DNA of 57,181 bases from Planctomycetota bacterium (GCA_003671255.1 QWPF01000005.1:8770-65950); one strand, 5' to 3'; shown: positions 44,787-54,217, counted from the first letter of the stretch. Numbers and translations are program-made. The notes: a model not told the origin generated them from the sequence alone.

Positions 44787-45185
44787 CTAATTCTTTTCAG
44801 GTAACTGAGCTTCATAACCTATTTTCTTGATAGCTTTTGCAAGCGTATCTGCTTCCATACTTGCCTTGGAACCACCAACTCCAGCTCGAACAATGGCAAC
44901 ATACCAAAAGCGAAGCCTATCTCTTTGAGGCAACTCCGCTGATTTCAAACCAAGAGTTTCAACATCATCTGGATTCCAACGATTCTTTTTTAATTTCTCT
45001 GAAACTTGCTTGAATGTCAAACCATTGGAAAGAACTTGCCCACTTTCATCGGTAATCCGATAAGCCACCAATAAATTGAGCAAGCCCAAGAATCTTCCTA
45101 AGTGAAGAGACTTGGTTTTTATAGCTAATAAAAATTGGTCAATAGAATCCATGAACTTAATCAATTCAGCAAAATCACCTGTCAC
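44787..45185 (-). CDS. Small hypothetical protein, 132 residues
   Basis: No family recognised. It starts with GTG 45185 or ATG 45152 (MDSIDQFL). The sequence is mixed helical and charged (ITDESGQVLSNGLTFKQVSEKLKKNRWNPDDVETLGL..LRFWYVAIVRAGVGGSKASMEADTLAKAIKKIG), with no signal peptide or membrane segment. Composition is like that of its neighbours. It sits 115 bases upstream of the TPR gene on the same strand, without evident coupling. Confidence 0.5.
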   Translation of the reverse strand: MTGDFAELIKFMDSIDQFLLAIKTKSLHLGRFLGLLNLLVAYRITDESGQVLSNGLTFKQVSEKLKKNRWNPDDVETLGLKSAELPQRDRLRFWYVAIVRAGVGGSKASMEADTLAKAIKKIGYEAQLPEKN

Positions 45186-45524
45186 AAATCAACACCCGAC
45201 CGAATCGGAATAGCAAAGCAATTTGCAACTGTTTGTAAGCCTAGCATAAGACCACAATCAGAAATATAGGGAATATTGGCAATTTGACCGCTTTGTACTA
45301 AATATGCCGATTTTAACAGAATCCCCCATGTTTTCATTCCTTTTTAAAGCAAAAATAATCCCTATTTTGATGTTTTGTCAACATATTTAGTCAATTAGAT
45401 ACAACTTTTGTCAGCTGAACAATCCAAGCCCACGCTGTTTTTTTCCCTGCTAAGCTTCTCAAACTACTTTTTTGCTTTACATTAGACGCAGGATTAATGA
45501 TTTTTCTTTACATTGGAGGCCAGG
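45186..45524. other. AT-rich divergent intergenic region
   Basis: No gene, tRNA or clear repeat family is seen. A CTTTACATT..GCAGG-like segment occurs twice near 45475 and 45507, the second copy supplying the GGAGG ribosome site of the next gene. Promoters for both flanking genes are expected here. Confidence 0.5.
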
Positions 45525-46511
45525 ATGGTCAAAGCAAAAAATAAGAGTTCTTCATTTCTTTATGAACCAAGGACTCCTTTTCCAAAACTTCCCGAGGTCC
45601 GCTTTCACGATACACCCGAACGAAGTTTGTACCATCTTTTCGATACCGCAAAAGAAAGCATCTATGGCATTAATCTTGCTAAAAACTGCCCCTTTCAACC
45701 TTCCCACCCACTATTAAGCATGAATTTTGAAATGCTTGATTACAGTTTGCCCAGGCAACCAGAAAGAAACGCTAGCTGGGAAACAAAATTCTGCAAAAAG
45801 TTACCAGATTCAATCCTAATCGGACAAAACTACGAGCCTTTTGCGCCCTTTGAAAAAACCAGAACTCTTGCAATAGCATTGGGGAAATTCTTGGTAAATC
45901 AAGGTTTCAAAATTTGGTTTCAAACCCGGACTATGCTTGACCTAGAACTCTTCGAAACTTTGCTTTATTTAGAAGAAAAAGTGCAACTGCTCCTACCTTT
46001 TCACACCTTAAACGATCGAATCGCAAAATTGATCGAGCCTTTTTCTCCTGCTCCAACTTCTAGAATTAAACAATTGGAAACACTAAAGAACTTAGGCATA
46101 CCCTTCGAGGTTTCCCTAGATTCGCTTATCCCCGGTTTAAATGACACAAAAGCAAACCTTTTCCCCTTACTTGAATCTCTCGCAGATAAAGGCGTAAAAA
46201 GAACCACTATTTCTTTCATGAACCTTCAATCTGAGACTCTTTCTCATCCAATCAAACAAAATTCTCAGTTTTTTTCCTTATGGGAGGCAGGAGTTGACTT
46301 CGAATTCCCAGATCTTCGCACCAGAAAATTACTTAACTCTCACTATCGCAAAGCAAAATACTCGGAAATAATGACTTGGGGCAAGCAAGTAGGTATCCAA
46401 ATAGTAGTCGATGGTATCGCAAACCCCGACTTCGCACGAAGGTCGCCCTCCGAAGCTTATAGTGTTACTTCAAATCTTAAAGAACGGTATTTGGCACTTA
46501 CCAATGTATAA
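45525..46511 (+). CDS. SPL-like radical SAM family protein lacking two of three Fe-S cysteines
   Basis: ATG 45525 follows GGAGG at 6-7 nt. The 328-residue protein follows the layout of SPL-family radical SAM proteins (spore photolyase-like): INLAKNC near the N-terminus, then PDSILIGQNYEPFAPFEKTRTLAIALGKFL, GFKIWFQTRTMLDLELFETL, EPFSPAPTSRIKQLETLKNLGIPFEVSLDSLIPGLNDT and a helical end. In the family the first segment is CxxxCxxC binding a 4Fe-4S cluster. Here it is C55-P-F-Q-P59-S-H-P62, so two of the three cysteines are Pro. The enzyme cannot bind a normal radical SAM cluster. Whether it binds another cofactor or acts as a scaffold is unknown. Confidence 0.7.
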   Translation: MVKAKNKSSSFLYEPRTPFPKLPEVRFHDTPERSLYHLFDTAKESIYGINLAKNCPFQPSHPLLSMNFEMLDYSLPRQPERNASWETKFCKKLPDSILIGQNYEPFAPFEKTRTLAIALGKFLVNQGFKIWFQTRTMLDLELFETLLYLEEKVQLLLPFHTLNDRIAKLIEPFSPAPTSRIKQLETLKNLGIPFEVSLDSLIPGLNDTKANLFPLLESLADKGVKRTTISFMNLQSETLSHPIKQNSQFFSLWEAGVDFEFPDLRTRKLLNSHYRKAKYSEIMTWGKQVGIQIVVDGIANPDFARRSPSEAYSVTSNLKERYLALTNV

Positions 46512-46613
46512 CAATAATGGATTCAAATTTTTATCTCCAATCAGCTTCAAGTCTTGGTATAACTATTCAATTGAAATGGATGATTTAGGTTACTTTTAAA
46601 ACGGCAATTGAAT

Positions 46614-48737
46614 ATGGCAACAGGCTTCAACAAGATAGACATGGCAAAAACATATGAGCCAGCTAACACTCTTTATTCAAGAACTTTCATAGCTTTATTG
46701 GTGGCTCAGTTTCTTGCAGCTTTTAATGATCAAGCAATTCATGCATCAGCAATGTTTTTTGCAATTAACAAATCGACTTTAAACGAGGCGCAGGCAATTT
46801 CCCTGATGCCCATACTTTTTTATGCGCCTTGGGCTATTTTTTGCACCTTGGCAGGCTACCTTGCAGATCGCTACAGCAAGCAAAGCTCTTTGATTTTTTG
46901 GAAAATCGCTGAGGTTCTCATTACCGCAATTGCGCTACTTGGTTTCTGGCTAGGTACTCAGGATTATGATTCTGGACCATGGATAGTGCTTTCAACCGTA
47001 TTTCTTATGGGTATGCATAGTGCTTTTTTTGTACCTGCAAAATATGGAATCATGCCTGAAATCCTAAAATCGCACATGCTTTCCAAAGGCAACGGGCTGC
47101 TTGAATCACTTTCGTTTCTTGCGGTAATCATGGGGACCGTTTTTGGTGGAGTTTTATCCTACCATTATAAAGGACAGGAATATTGGATTGGGATCATCTT
47201 GTGCATACTTGCAATGATTGGGGCTATCGCAAGTTTTTGGATTGAAAAAATTCCTGCTGCAAACCCGAGCAGAAAGTTTCCTCCCTACCTCTACCAACCC
47301 GTTTACGCCAATCTTAAAGAAATGTTTCGTTCAAGGCCTCTAGCTATAGCTGTAATTGGTATCGCTTTTTTCACCTTCATTGTTGCATTTAGCAGAGCCA
47401 CTATTTACATGCATGGGGAATCACAATTGCCACGCTGGACTGAAGAAGAAACTAGTGTAATTGTTGGCATGGTTGCACTTGGGATTGGATTTGGCAGCCC
47501 ATTAGTTGGATACCTATCAGGCGGAAAAATAGAAATGGGCCTAATTCCCATTGGAATTACCGGGATGATCATTGGGTTGATAGGTGAAGCCCTGCTTCTA
47601 GACCATCTTAACTTTCTAATTGCTTTCATTATTACCACAGGCTTTTTTACAGGATTTTATGTAGTTCCACTTTTCACCCTGCTGCAAGATCGCGCCCCAA
47701 AATCAAGCAAAGGGGATGTCATAGCCACAAGCAATCTCATCAATGTCACTGGGGCAATTCTTGCATCTTTTTTATTCTTTGTGATTGTAAAGGTGGCACA
47801 TTTGTCTGGTGTTTGCCCAGAGATCCATCTAACCAAAATAACTGAGGGCAAACTTGAGTCCATCCAACTCGACCATGGTAGACCGATCAGTTACGGGCTT
47901 AGCTTTACCAATGCTGATGGTAACAAGACGGAAACATCTTTTAAAACCTCTCCAAAAACTGCCATCGACAACTTTTCCGAAGATGTGGTTATTGGTGCTG
48001 TAATCGTTGAAAAATCTTATCGGCTTGGTGGAGTGGAACACCGAAGATTGTATGAACAAAACGAAAGCCAAACACCAATGTTCGACAATCATTTTCTACC
48101 CAGATACCTTTTTCTTGTTGCGGCTTTTTTTACATTAGCCACCCTTGTTATTATAAGAATCCGCATGCCTGATCTTTTCTTGAGAACCATCCTATGGGGT
48201 TTCTTCTTTTCAAAATACAGTTTAAGAGCCCATGGTTTACACAATTTAAAAAGCCATGGCCCAGTCTTGATTGTTCATGAAGGAAACAGCCTTGAAGATA
48301 CCTATTTGATTCTTTCCGCAATTGACCGAACGCCAAGAAATCTTTTCAATGCAAAGCTCGACGCTGAAAACATCCCATCCTTTATCAATCGTTTGGCAAA
48401 AAAACACAGTCTGGCATGGTTGAATTCCAATGAATGCACCCCAGAGGAACTAAACCTGATTATTGCAAGAATCCGCAAAAACATTGGCAAACAGCATGCA
48501 ATATCACTGTCCTTGAATGGGCCTTGGATTCCTGGCATACTCGATTTGATCAACGAATTGAAAATCCCGGTGGTCCCTGTATTTATCTCACGGGCCCCGA
48601 ATCCAACAACCAAGGCAAGCAACATTGTCTACGTAAATTTTGGTAAAGAAATTAATTCAACAGTGGATCTGGAATCGTTGGCAATAGCCTGCAGGGAAAT
48701 TAAAGCCCCGGTTAACGGAGAGACTCCAGCGGTTTAA
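46614..48737 (+). CDS. MFS (LplT-like) transporter fused to a degenerate acyltransferase domain
   Basis: About 707 residues. The N-terminal about 420 residues are an MFS transporter of the LplT lysophospholipid type, with AAFNDQAIHASAMFF, LAGYLADRYSKQSSLIFWK, MGMHSAFFVPAKYGIMPEIL and FVPLFTLLQDRAPKSSKGDVIA-like segments. A polar insertion follows (about 420-500), then another membrane segment and a C-terminal domain resembling PlsC acyltransferases (GPVLIVHEGNSLEDTYLIL..GILDLINELKIPVVPVFIS). The catalytic NHxSxxD box reads EGNSLED, with Gly where the His should be. Inferred role: phospholipid transport across the inner membrane with a non-catalytic acyl-binding tail. It overlaps the convergent permease gene by 26 bases. 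Confidence 0.78.
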   Translation: MATGFNKIDMAKTYEPANTLYSRTFIALLVAQFLAAFNDQAIHASAMFFAINKSTLNEAQAISLMPILFYAPWAIFCTLAGYLADRYSKQSSLIFWKIAEVLITAIALLGFWLGTQDYDSGPWIVLSTVFLMGMHSAFFVPAKYGIMPEILKSHMLSKGNGLLESLSFLAVIMGTVFGGVLSYHYKGQEYWIGIILCILAMIGAIASFWIEKIPAANPSRKFPPYLYQPVYANLKEMFRSRPLAIAVIGIAFFTFIVAFSRATIYMHGESQLPRWTEEETSVIVGMVALGIGFGSPLVGYLSGGKIEMGLIPIGITGMIIGLIGEALLLDHLNFLIAFIITTGFFTGFYVVPLFTLLQDRAPKSSKGDVIATSNLINVTGAILASFLFFVIVKVAHLSGVCPEIHLTKITEGKLESIQLDHGRPISYGLSFTNADGNKTETSFKTSPKTAIDNFSEDVVIGAVIVEKSYRLGGVEHRRLYEQNESQTPMFDNHFLPRYLFLVAAFFTLATLVIIRIRMPDLFLRTILWGFFFSKYSLRAHGLHNLKSHGPVLIVHEGNSLEDTYLILSAIDRTPRNLFNAKLDAENIPSFINRLAKKHSLAWLNSNECTPEELNLIIARIRKNIGKQHAISLSLNGPWIPGILDLINELKIPVVPVFISRAPNPTTKASNIVYVNFGKEINSTVDLESLAIACREIKAPVNGETPAV

Positions 48738-50055
48738 TTCTCATTGCGGAAACTGCAGGCAAAAACCCGCCTACCATTCCCATCGCTACCGCAAAAAGTA
48801 TTCCACTAAAAATCAGCTTCATATCTACGGTAAGCCTGAGGAGAATGTTTTTACCACCACCAGCGCCACTGCTCATGATGCTACTTGCAGAAAATCCATC
48901 AGCAAAACTTCCAACGATACATCCCAAAACGCCACCGAAAAACGAGAGAAGAATGGCTTCAAGAAAAAAAGAAACGAGTATTTGCCAGGGAGCAAAACCA
49001 ACAATCCTTAGCACGCCAATATCCTTGCTTCGTTGACTAATCGCAGCAAACATCGTGTTCATAATTCCAAAAACGCCACCAATTGCAACGACTGCAGCAA
49101 CAAATAATATCGCAACAAGAAATTGTTTATTGGTGTTGTTCAATTTGTCGTAGTAATCTGTTTCAACAAATGCCTGCAAAGCCGCCTTCTTAAAATTTTT
49201 GACAATGTCCGTTGCAGTGGCATATGCAGCTTCTTTGCTATCAGTTTTAATTACAAGCGTAGTGTAAGTAACCTTGCCAAACCTTTCAGCAACAGTTTTC
49301 CACTTGGCCCAAATTTCAGAATCAAAAGTAGAACCACCTGAATCCATGATGCCTGCTACAACCCAATACTTATCTCCCATGTTAAAAACATCACCAACCT
49401 CCAGACTGGGCTTCATGTAATCTGGGCCAATTTCCTTGGCAATTCCTTGACCTAAAACAGCTTCTGTAGCATTAACTTTTCTGGGTTCCTTACCAGGTTC
49501 TGAAACAGTAACTTCCCTAACCCCACCGCCAGTATCCCCTGTGGAAAACCAGTCTCCAGACTTCAAAACCAGATGATGAACTTTTCCGGATCTTGCAGGA
49601 TCCAGAATCCCCCGGACCTGAATAAATCTCCTGCGCCTATCGCCTTTACGAGCGTGCAAGGGAATAGGTTGATTAACAATCACATAAGTTTCCCAACTGG
49701 TAAGGGGTTTCCCCAATTCATCACGGCTCACACCAGGATTAAATTCAATTTCACTAACATCGCTATAGCCCAAGTTGCTGAAGATTTCATCGGTGGCCCC
49801 ATCAGAAAGCACAATGATATTTTCAGGGTGCCCGCTACTTTCGGTCAATTTGTACATTCCGTTAACAAAAGCAAGCATCACAATTAGAACGCCAATCACC
49901 ATGGTGAAAGCAAGAGCTGTCATAAGAGAAATGGGCCAACGAACAATAAGATTTCGAATGCTATAATTGATGGGAACCTTACCAACCAAAGCGAGCAAAA
50001 TTGTAAAACCAACAATGGAAACAAGGGAAGTCGCAAGTATGGAAAAAAGACTCAT
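48712..50055 (-). CDS. ABC permease, MacB/FtsX type
   Basis: 447 residues with the FtsX/MacB layout: an N-terminal helix, a large periplasmic domain (residues about 70-310, including DEIFSNLGYSD and FDSEIWAKWKTVAERFGKVTYTTLVIKTD), and three C-terminal membrane helices with IMNTMFAAISQRSKDIGVLRIVGFAPWQIL, the coupling segment for the ATPase. It is the last gene of the efflux operon, 17 bases after the sister permease. With that permease it likely makes a heterodimer. The substrate (drug, lipid or peptide) is not known. Confidence 0.88.
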   Translation of the reverse strand: MSLFSILATSLVSIVGFTILLALVGKVPINYSIRNLIVRWPISLMTALAFTMVIGVLIVMLAFVNGMYKLTESSGHPENIIVLSDGATDEIFSNLGYSDVSEIEFNPGVSRDELGKPLTSWETYVIVNQPIPLHARKGDRRRRFIQVRGILDPARSGKVHHLVLKSGDWFSTGDTGGGVREVTVSEPGKEPRKVNATEAVLGQGIAKEIGPDYMKPSLEVGDVFNMGDKYWVVAGIMDSGGSTFDSEIWAKWKTVAERFGKVTYTTLVIKTDSKEAAYATATDIVKNFKKAALQAFVETDYYDKLNNTNKQFLVAILFVAAVVAIGGVFGIMNTMFAAISQRSKDIGVLRIVGFAPWQILVSFFLEAILLSFFGGVLGCIVGSFADGFSASSIMSSGAGGGKNILLRLTVDMKLIFSGILFAVAMGMVGGFLPAVSAMRIKPLESLR

Positions 50056-50072
50056 ATAAAGGCTCCGATAGC

Positions 50073-51443
50073 TTAAGAGATTCTAGCAAACACTTCAGAA
50101 ACCTTTACCCTGCATGCCGAAAGGGAAGGAAGTAAACTGCCCCCAAGAGCAGTGCTGATTCCAATTGCAGGCCCCCACCAGATAGCATCAATGGGAATCA
50201 TGAAAATAGGAAAGAATGCGATAGGAAACTTAATGCCTCCCGCCACATTATTTATAAAAACCGTAGTTGCAACAGAACTAAAAAGGCCACTAAATCCCCC
50301 AACCATAACCGCTTCACCAAGCACAAGAAAAAGAATCTGCATGGGCGTAAACCCAATGACTTTCATGACAGCGATTTCTTTTCTTCGCTCACGCACACTA
50401 ATGCTGATTGCAACAGCAATAATAAGTGCCATGGTTGCCAGAATAAAAGGCGCCAAAATCCATCGGAGTCCCCAAAGAAGATCTCGATAAGCATCAAGGA
50501 AAGTAGATATCCCCGATGAAGCAGTCTCCACTTTCACCGCAGGGCTTGTAAAAGAAGGAGAGTCAGTAATCTGGCTTTCAACTTTTTGAAAAACATCCTT
50601 GTCCGGAACCCTGATCCAAACAAGGTTCAAGTTTCGATTAGTCATAGGGTGTTTCGAATTTGGATTTTTCCTGTTATAGTCATCCATAGAATCGTTAAGG
50701 TAATCACGATTTAAAATGGCACTTTGGTTATAACGGCCTTCTGGAAATGAACCAATGATTTCAACTTCAAGATCGATGCCTTTGTAATTAAAGCTTGTAA
50801 GCTTGATGCGCTCGCCGACTTTTTTATTGATCGCCTGCAATCGTTCAGTGCCTACGATAATTTTGCGCTTATCCTTGACCATTTCCTCGCAAAGTTTATT
50901 GAGTTGATCTAATTGCGAGGTGCTATATTCTTCCATGCCGTCCATCATCTTGGTCATCTTCATAGGCTCCATGCTGAAGAAGAAGATGATGTTATCGCGG
51001 GTTTTTTTCTCAGGATCAATGGTCGCACCATAAAACTGCCAGGTCATCGCATCAACACTTTTGTCAATCTTATAATCCCCCTCTTTGCCCGGCGCGCCCT
51101 CTGAAAGGCTCGCTTCATATGCATAAGGCATCTGACTGGGGATCTGCCATTTCTCAGTAATTATCGCCTTGAAATCCTTGGCCTTTTCGGAAGTGACCAA
51201 GTTTAAAAACCAAAGCACAGTCCAGACCAATGTGACAACAAACACCAAAACAATCGAAGCAATTGCAGTAAGACTGGTACGAATAATATTACGCCTAAGA
51301 TTTAAAAACATAAGACGAAAGTAAAACAGATAGCTATTTGCAAATACAATGATTGCAAGGAAAGCAATCATACCAAGAACCAACGCACCCAATTGCAACG
51401 GGCTATCAAGAAATTCTAAAAGATACTTTTCGACATTGTTCAT
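50073..51443 (-). CDS. ABC permease, MacB/FtsX type, sister subunit
   Basis: 456 residues with an extra N-terminal membrane helix, then a helix (NIIRTSLTAIASIVLVFVVTLVWTVLWFLN), a periplasmic domain (about 90-330) and three terminal helices with VRERRKEIAVMKVIGFTPMQILFLVLGEAV, the conserved coupling motif. The organisation matches the downstream permease but the sequence is clearly different, suggesting ancient duplication and a heterodimeric transporter. The ATPase gene ends 11 bases upstream. Confidence 0.88.
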   Translation of the reverse strand: MNNVEKYLLEFLDSPLQLGALVLGMIAFLAIIVFANSYLFYFRLMFLNLRRNIIRTSLTAIASIVLVFVVTLVWTVLWFLNLVTSEKAKDFKAIITEKWQIPSQMPYAYEASLSEGAPGKEGDYKIDKSVDAMTWQFYGATIDPEKKTRDNIIFFFSMEPMKMTKMMDGMEEYSTSQLDQLNKLCEEMVKDKRKIIVGTERLQAINKKVGERIKLTSFNYKGIDLEVEIIGSFPEGRYNQSAILNRDYLNDSMDDYNRKNPNSKHPMTNRNLNLVWIRVPDKDVFQKVESQITDSPSFTSPAVKVETASSGISTFLDAYRDLLWGLRWILAPFILATMALIIAVAISISVRERRKEIAVMKVIGFTPMQILFLVLGEAVMVGGFSGLFSSVATTVFINNVAGGIKFPIAFFPIFMIPIDAIWWGPAIGISTALGGSLLPSLSACRVKVSEVFARIS

Positions 51444-51454
51444 GAATCTAATCC

Positions 51455-52177
51455 CTAAATACCAGCGTTGCCGGTGACATAAGAAAAGTTTCTGGAATCC
51501 TTGACGAGCTTGCCTTTTTCAAGTTGCAATACACGCTGTGCACGAGCAGCAGACCTTGGATCATGAGTAACCATAATGATGGTTTTCCCCAAAGTTTTCT
51601 GAAGAATCCCCATTAAGTCAAGGATCTCATCTGCAGATTTTGAATCCAAATCCCCAGTAGGTTCATCCGCAACAATCAATTCGGGATCGGTCACTATCGC
51701 CCGAGCGATACCAACACGCTGTTGTTGCCCTCCAGAAAGTTGACCCGGTATATGATTGATGCGTGAAGACAACCCAACAAGATCAAGAACATTCATAACC
51801 TGGGCTTTTCGCTGAGCCCTAGTCATAGGCAAAAGAAGCAATGGCAGTTCAACATTCTCGTATGCAGTTAAAACCGGTAAGAGGTGGTAGAACTGAAAAA
51901 CAAAGCCCACATGCCTGGTTCGCCACGAGGCAAGCATTGATTCACTCATCTTACTAATAAGATTTTTCCCTACGGTAACAGTGCCACTGGTAGGGGTATC
52001 AAGACCAGCAATGATATTAAGAAGAGTTGTTTTACCAGAACCACTAGGGCCCATAAGAGCCAAGAATTCCCCGGATTCGACCTCGAGAGTCAACTCTTCA
52101 AGGACCTCAATTTTTTCACTGCCTCTGCTAAAGCTTTTGGTGAGATTTTCAACTCGAACAACAATATTTTCAGACAT
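51455..52177 (-). CDS. ABC transporter ATP-binding protein, MacB/LolD type
   Basis: About 240 residues with complete ABC ATPase motifs: Walker [20 protein letters not shown]-loop [22 protein letters not shown] (a segment typical of LolD/MacB ATPases), signature [16 protein letters not shown], Walker [13 protein letters not shown] and H-loop [16 protein letters not shown] 52177 (MSENIVVRV) has AAGGA about 5 nt upstream. It powers the two FtsX-type permeases downstream. Confidence 0.93.
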   Translation of the reverse strand: MSENIVVRVENLTKSFSRGSEKIEVLEELTLEVESGEFLALMGPSGSGKTTLLNIIAGLDTPTSGTVTVGKNLISKMSESMLASWRTRHVGFVFQFYHLLPVLTAYENVELPLLLLPMTRAQRKAQVMNVLDLVGLSSRINHIPGQLSGGQQQRVGIARAIVTDPELIVADEPTGDLDSKSADEILDLMGILQKTLGKTIIMVTHDPRSAARAQRVLQLEKGKLVKDSRNFSYVTGNAGI

Positions 52178-52198
52178 AATCATCCTTTTTAAGATTGC

Positions 52199-53446
52199 TT
52201 AGTTGGAAGATTGATCTTTCATAAAAGAAACAATCACACCCATATCGGGCTTTAAATAAACACCCTCTTCTTCGGGCGCAACTTTAATTTTAACCCGAAC
52301 AGGAATGGCACCTTTACCGCGATCAGCGATAGGCATTAATCTAGAAATCGTACCTTCGTAGCCTTTAGGATGGGCCTTTAAGAATGGTGCATAATTTTGA
52401 AAAGCTTCGGGCATAACCAGGCATTTTTGCCCCTTAAAAACTGAAGCTACATCCCGTTCTTGGATGGAAAGATCAACTTCAAGATCTGTGAGATCTGCCA
52501 TTTCACAAAGGGATGCGGAAATATTAAAAGCAGCAGGATTGATAATATTTCCTTCCTCGGATTTTTTTGTCAGAATCACGCCCGATACAGGAGCAACTAT
52601 AACGCAATTATTAAGCCTCCATTGAGCCTTCGCTAAATCAGCAACCGCTTGATCAACCTCAGCTTCTGCCGCTTTGAGTTTCTCTTCTCTTGGCCCCTTG
52701 ACCATTAAATCATAAGCGGATTTCAACTTGCTGCACTTTCGTTCAACCCCTTCAAAACTAAATGAAGCGACATCCATTTCGCGCTGAGAAAGAGAAGCAG
52801 ACCCTGTGAGCCTGCGATTTCTAACCAAGTCTGATCGTAGTTGCTCAAGGTTTGAAAGGCTTTCAAGATACTCCTGTTTCGACTGCTCGATTTCTTCAGG
52901 CCGATTCCCATTTTTGATTTCCAACTTTCTTTGGGTTGCAGCTTGCAACACAGCTTTAGCTTTATCAAAATCGGCCTTGTAATCAACGGATTCAAGTACA
53001 GCCAAAATATCGCCTTTTTTTACTCTTTTCCCTTCTTCGACATAAAGCTTTTCAATCATCCCGGGAACTTTCGGACTGACTTGAATCTGATGCATGGGGA
53101 TGATATACCCTTTGGCTTCAAGAACAATATTTTCTTTTCCTTGAACAGGGGGCTGCGAAGATTTTTCAGCAACAGTTTTGACCGTATCTGTTCCCGTCGA
53201 TTTGCTTGATTGACTGGAAAACTTTTGCTGGCCAGAATCTGCTCCAGTGGGAGTCATTTTATAACTCCTCCAAGCCATCAATCCTGCTACACCCATCATG
53301 ATGACGCAAAGGCCCCATGCAAAAAGGGTAGATTTAGGCATCGATTGAGATTCTGCAACAGAATTAATTTTGAGCGATTTAACCCGTTCTTCCAAACTAG
53401 CATTATTATTTTTTGGAACCGATTGGGAAGTATTAAGAATGTTCAT
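52199..53446 (-). CDS. Periplasmic adaptor (HlyD/MacA-like membrane fusion protein)
   Basis: 415 residues. One membrane segment lies near residue 45 (FAWGLCVIMMGVAGLMAW). A lipoyl-like half (KGYIIPMHQIQVSPKVPGMIEKLYVEEGKRVKKGDILAVLESVDY) is followed by a long coiled-coil hairpin (about residues 160-270) and a second lipoyl half with VIVAPVSGVILTKKSEEGN. The beta-barrel and C-terminal part include IPVRVKIKVAPEEEGVYLKPDMGVIVSF. It links the inner-membrane ABC complex to an outer-membrane channel, which is not encoded in this window. The ATG overlaps the tetR stop by 4 bases (ATGA), so translation is probably coupled to the regulator. Confidence 0.9.
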   Translation of the reverse strand: MNILNTSQSVPKNNNASLEERVKSLKINSVAESQSMPKSTLFAWGLCVIMMGVAGLMAWRSYKMTPTGADSGQQKFSSQSSKSTGTDTVKTVAEKSSQPPVQGKENIVLEAKGYIIPMHQIQVSPKVPGMIEKLYVEEGKRVKKGDILAVLESVDYKADFDKAKAVLQAATQRKLEIKNGNRPEEIEQSKQEYLESLSNLEQLRSDLVRNRRLTGSASLSQREMDVASFSFEGVERKCSKLKSAYDLMVKGPREEKLKAAEAEVDQAVADLAKAQWRLNNCVIVAPVSGVILTKKSEEGNIINPAAFNISASLCEMADLTDLEVDLSIQERDVASVFKGQKCLVMPEAFQNYAPFLKAHPKGYEGTISRLMPIADRGKGAIPVRVKIKVAPEEEGVYLKPDMGVIVSFMKDQSSN

Positions 53447-54117
53447 CGAGGAACTCCTTCAGATCTTTTCTTTTTGGCAACTTGTTTATTAAGACCAAAC
53501 TTAGACTTCATATAAGTAAATAAAATGTTTAAAACCAAATCGCACATGATTTTAGGATCAAAGGCATCGGGATCAGCGGCCCTTTGCATGGAAAGCCCAT
53601 GCAAAACAGCCTCGATCAAAGTCGCAAGGTTGCGCAAATCCAAGGAATTGGTAACGGGAGCAAACTCTTGGATTAAATCTCCCGTTATTTTAATGCGCCA
53701 TTCTTCATACAAAGCACTGAGCCTTAAGCGAAAATCGGCTCTATGTGATATTTGAGAAAGAAAAGTGTATTGGAGAGCATGAAAACCATCGCCCTCCACG
53801 GGTCTTGCAAGCACATTTTCAATAATTCGAGAAATGCGCTCCCAACCTTCTAGCTGATCAGCAGAAGGCTTTCCAGTTTTTTTATCCTGAACTTGAAAGT
53901 CGAGTTGCATCAAGAAAAGGAAGCGGTCAAAAACAGCCAGCAAAATATCTTCCTTCGCAGGAAAGTAATAAGTAAGCTGACCCCGGCTCATGCGCGCTTT
54001 CTTTTCAATTTCAGAAAGCGAAAAGTTCTGCAATCCTTGCTGCGCAATCACACAAACAGCAGCATCGACAATCTGCTCCTTGCGAATGAATGAAATATCA
54101 ATACGACTTTGATTCAT
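53443..54117 (-). CDS. TetR family transcriptional regulator
   Basis: 224 residues with an N-terminal helix-turn-helix (KEQIVDAAVCVIAQQGLQNFSLSEIEKKARMSRGQLTYYFPAKEDILLAVFDRF), a classic TetR pattern, followed by a helical ligand domain with no recognised specificity. It is the first gene of the efflux operon and its stop overlaps the adaptor start. A promoter and a 7+7 palindrome lie just upstream (54140-54185), so it likely represses its own operon and is released by a ligand related to the exported substrate. Confidence 0.9.
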   Translation of the reverse strand: MNQSRIDISFIRKEQIVDAAVCVIAQQGLQNFSLSEIEKKARMSRGQLTYYFPAKEDILLAVFDRFLFLMQLDFQVQDKKTGKPSADQLEGWERISRIIENVLARPVEGDGFHALQYTFLSQISHRADFRLRLSALYEEWRIKITGDLIQEFAPVTNSLDLRNLATLIEAVLHGLSMQRAADPDAFDPKIMCDLVLNILFTYMKSKFGLNKQVAKKKRSEGVPR

Positions 54118-54139
54118 GATATAAAGCTCAAACTACGAT

Positions 54140-54185
54140 TAGACTGAACAGTCTATTTATAGTCCAACCGGTTTTACCCTGTCAA
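54140..54185 (-). promoter_or_regulatory. TetR operon promoter with operator palindrome
   Basis: On the minus strand TTGACA (54180-54185) and TATAAA (54156-54161) are 18 nt apart, a near-consensus sigma70 promoter. Immediately downstream of the -10 box is TAGACTG-N2-CAGTCTA (54140-54155), 22 nt before the tetR ATG. A TetR dimer there would block initiation. A second short palindrome, AACCGGTT, lies in the spacer. Confidence 0.7.
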
Positions 54186-54217
54186 GGATTCTTGCCAATT
54201 TAAACAAATAATTTCAA

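Noticed and set aside
45475-45527. Near-repeat CTTTACATT..GCAGG / CTTTACATT..CCAGG
   Set aside because: Only about 17 of 20 bases match over a short span in AT-rich DNA, and one copy is simply the ribosome site.
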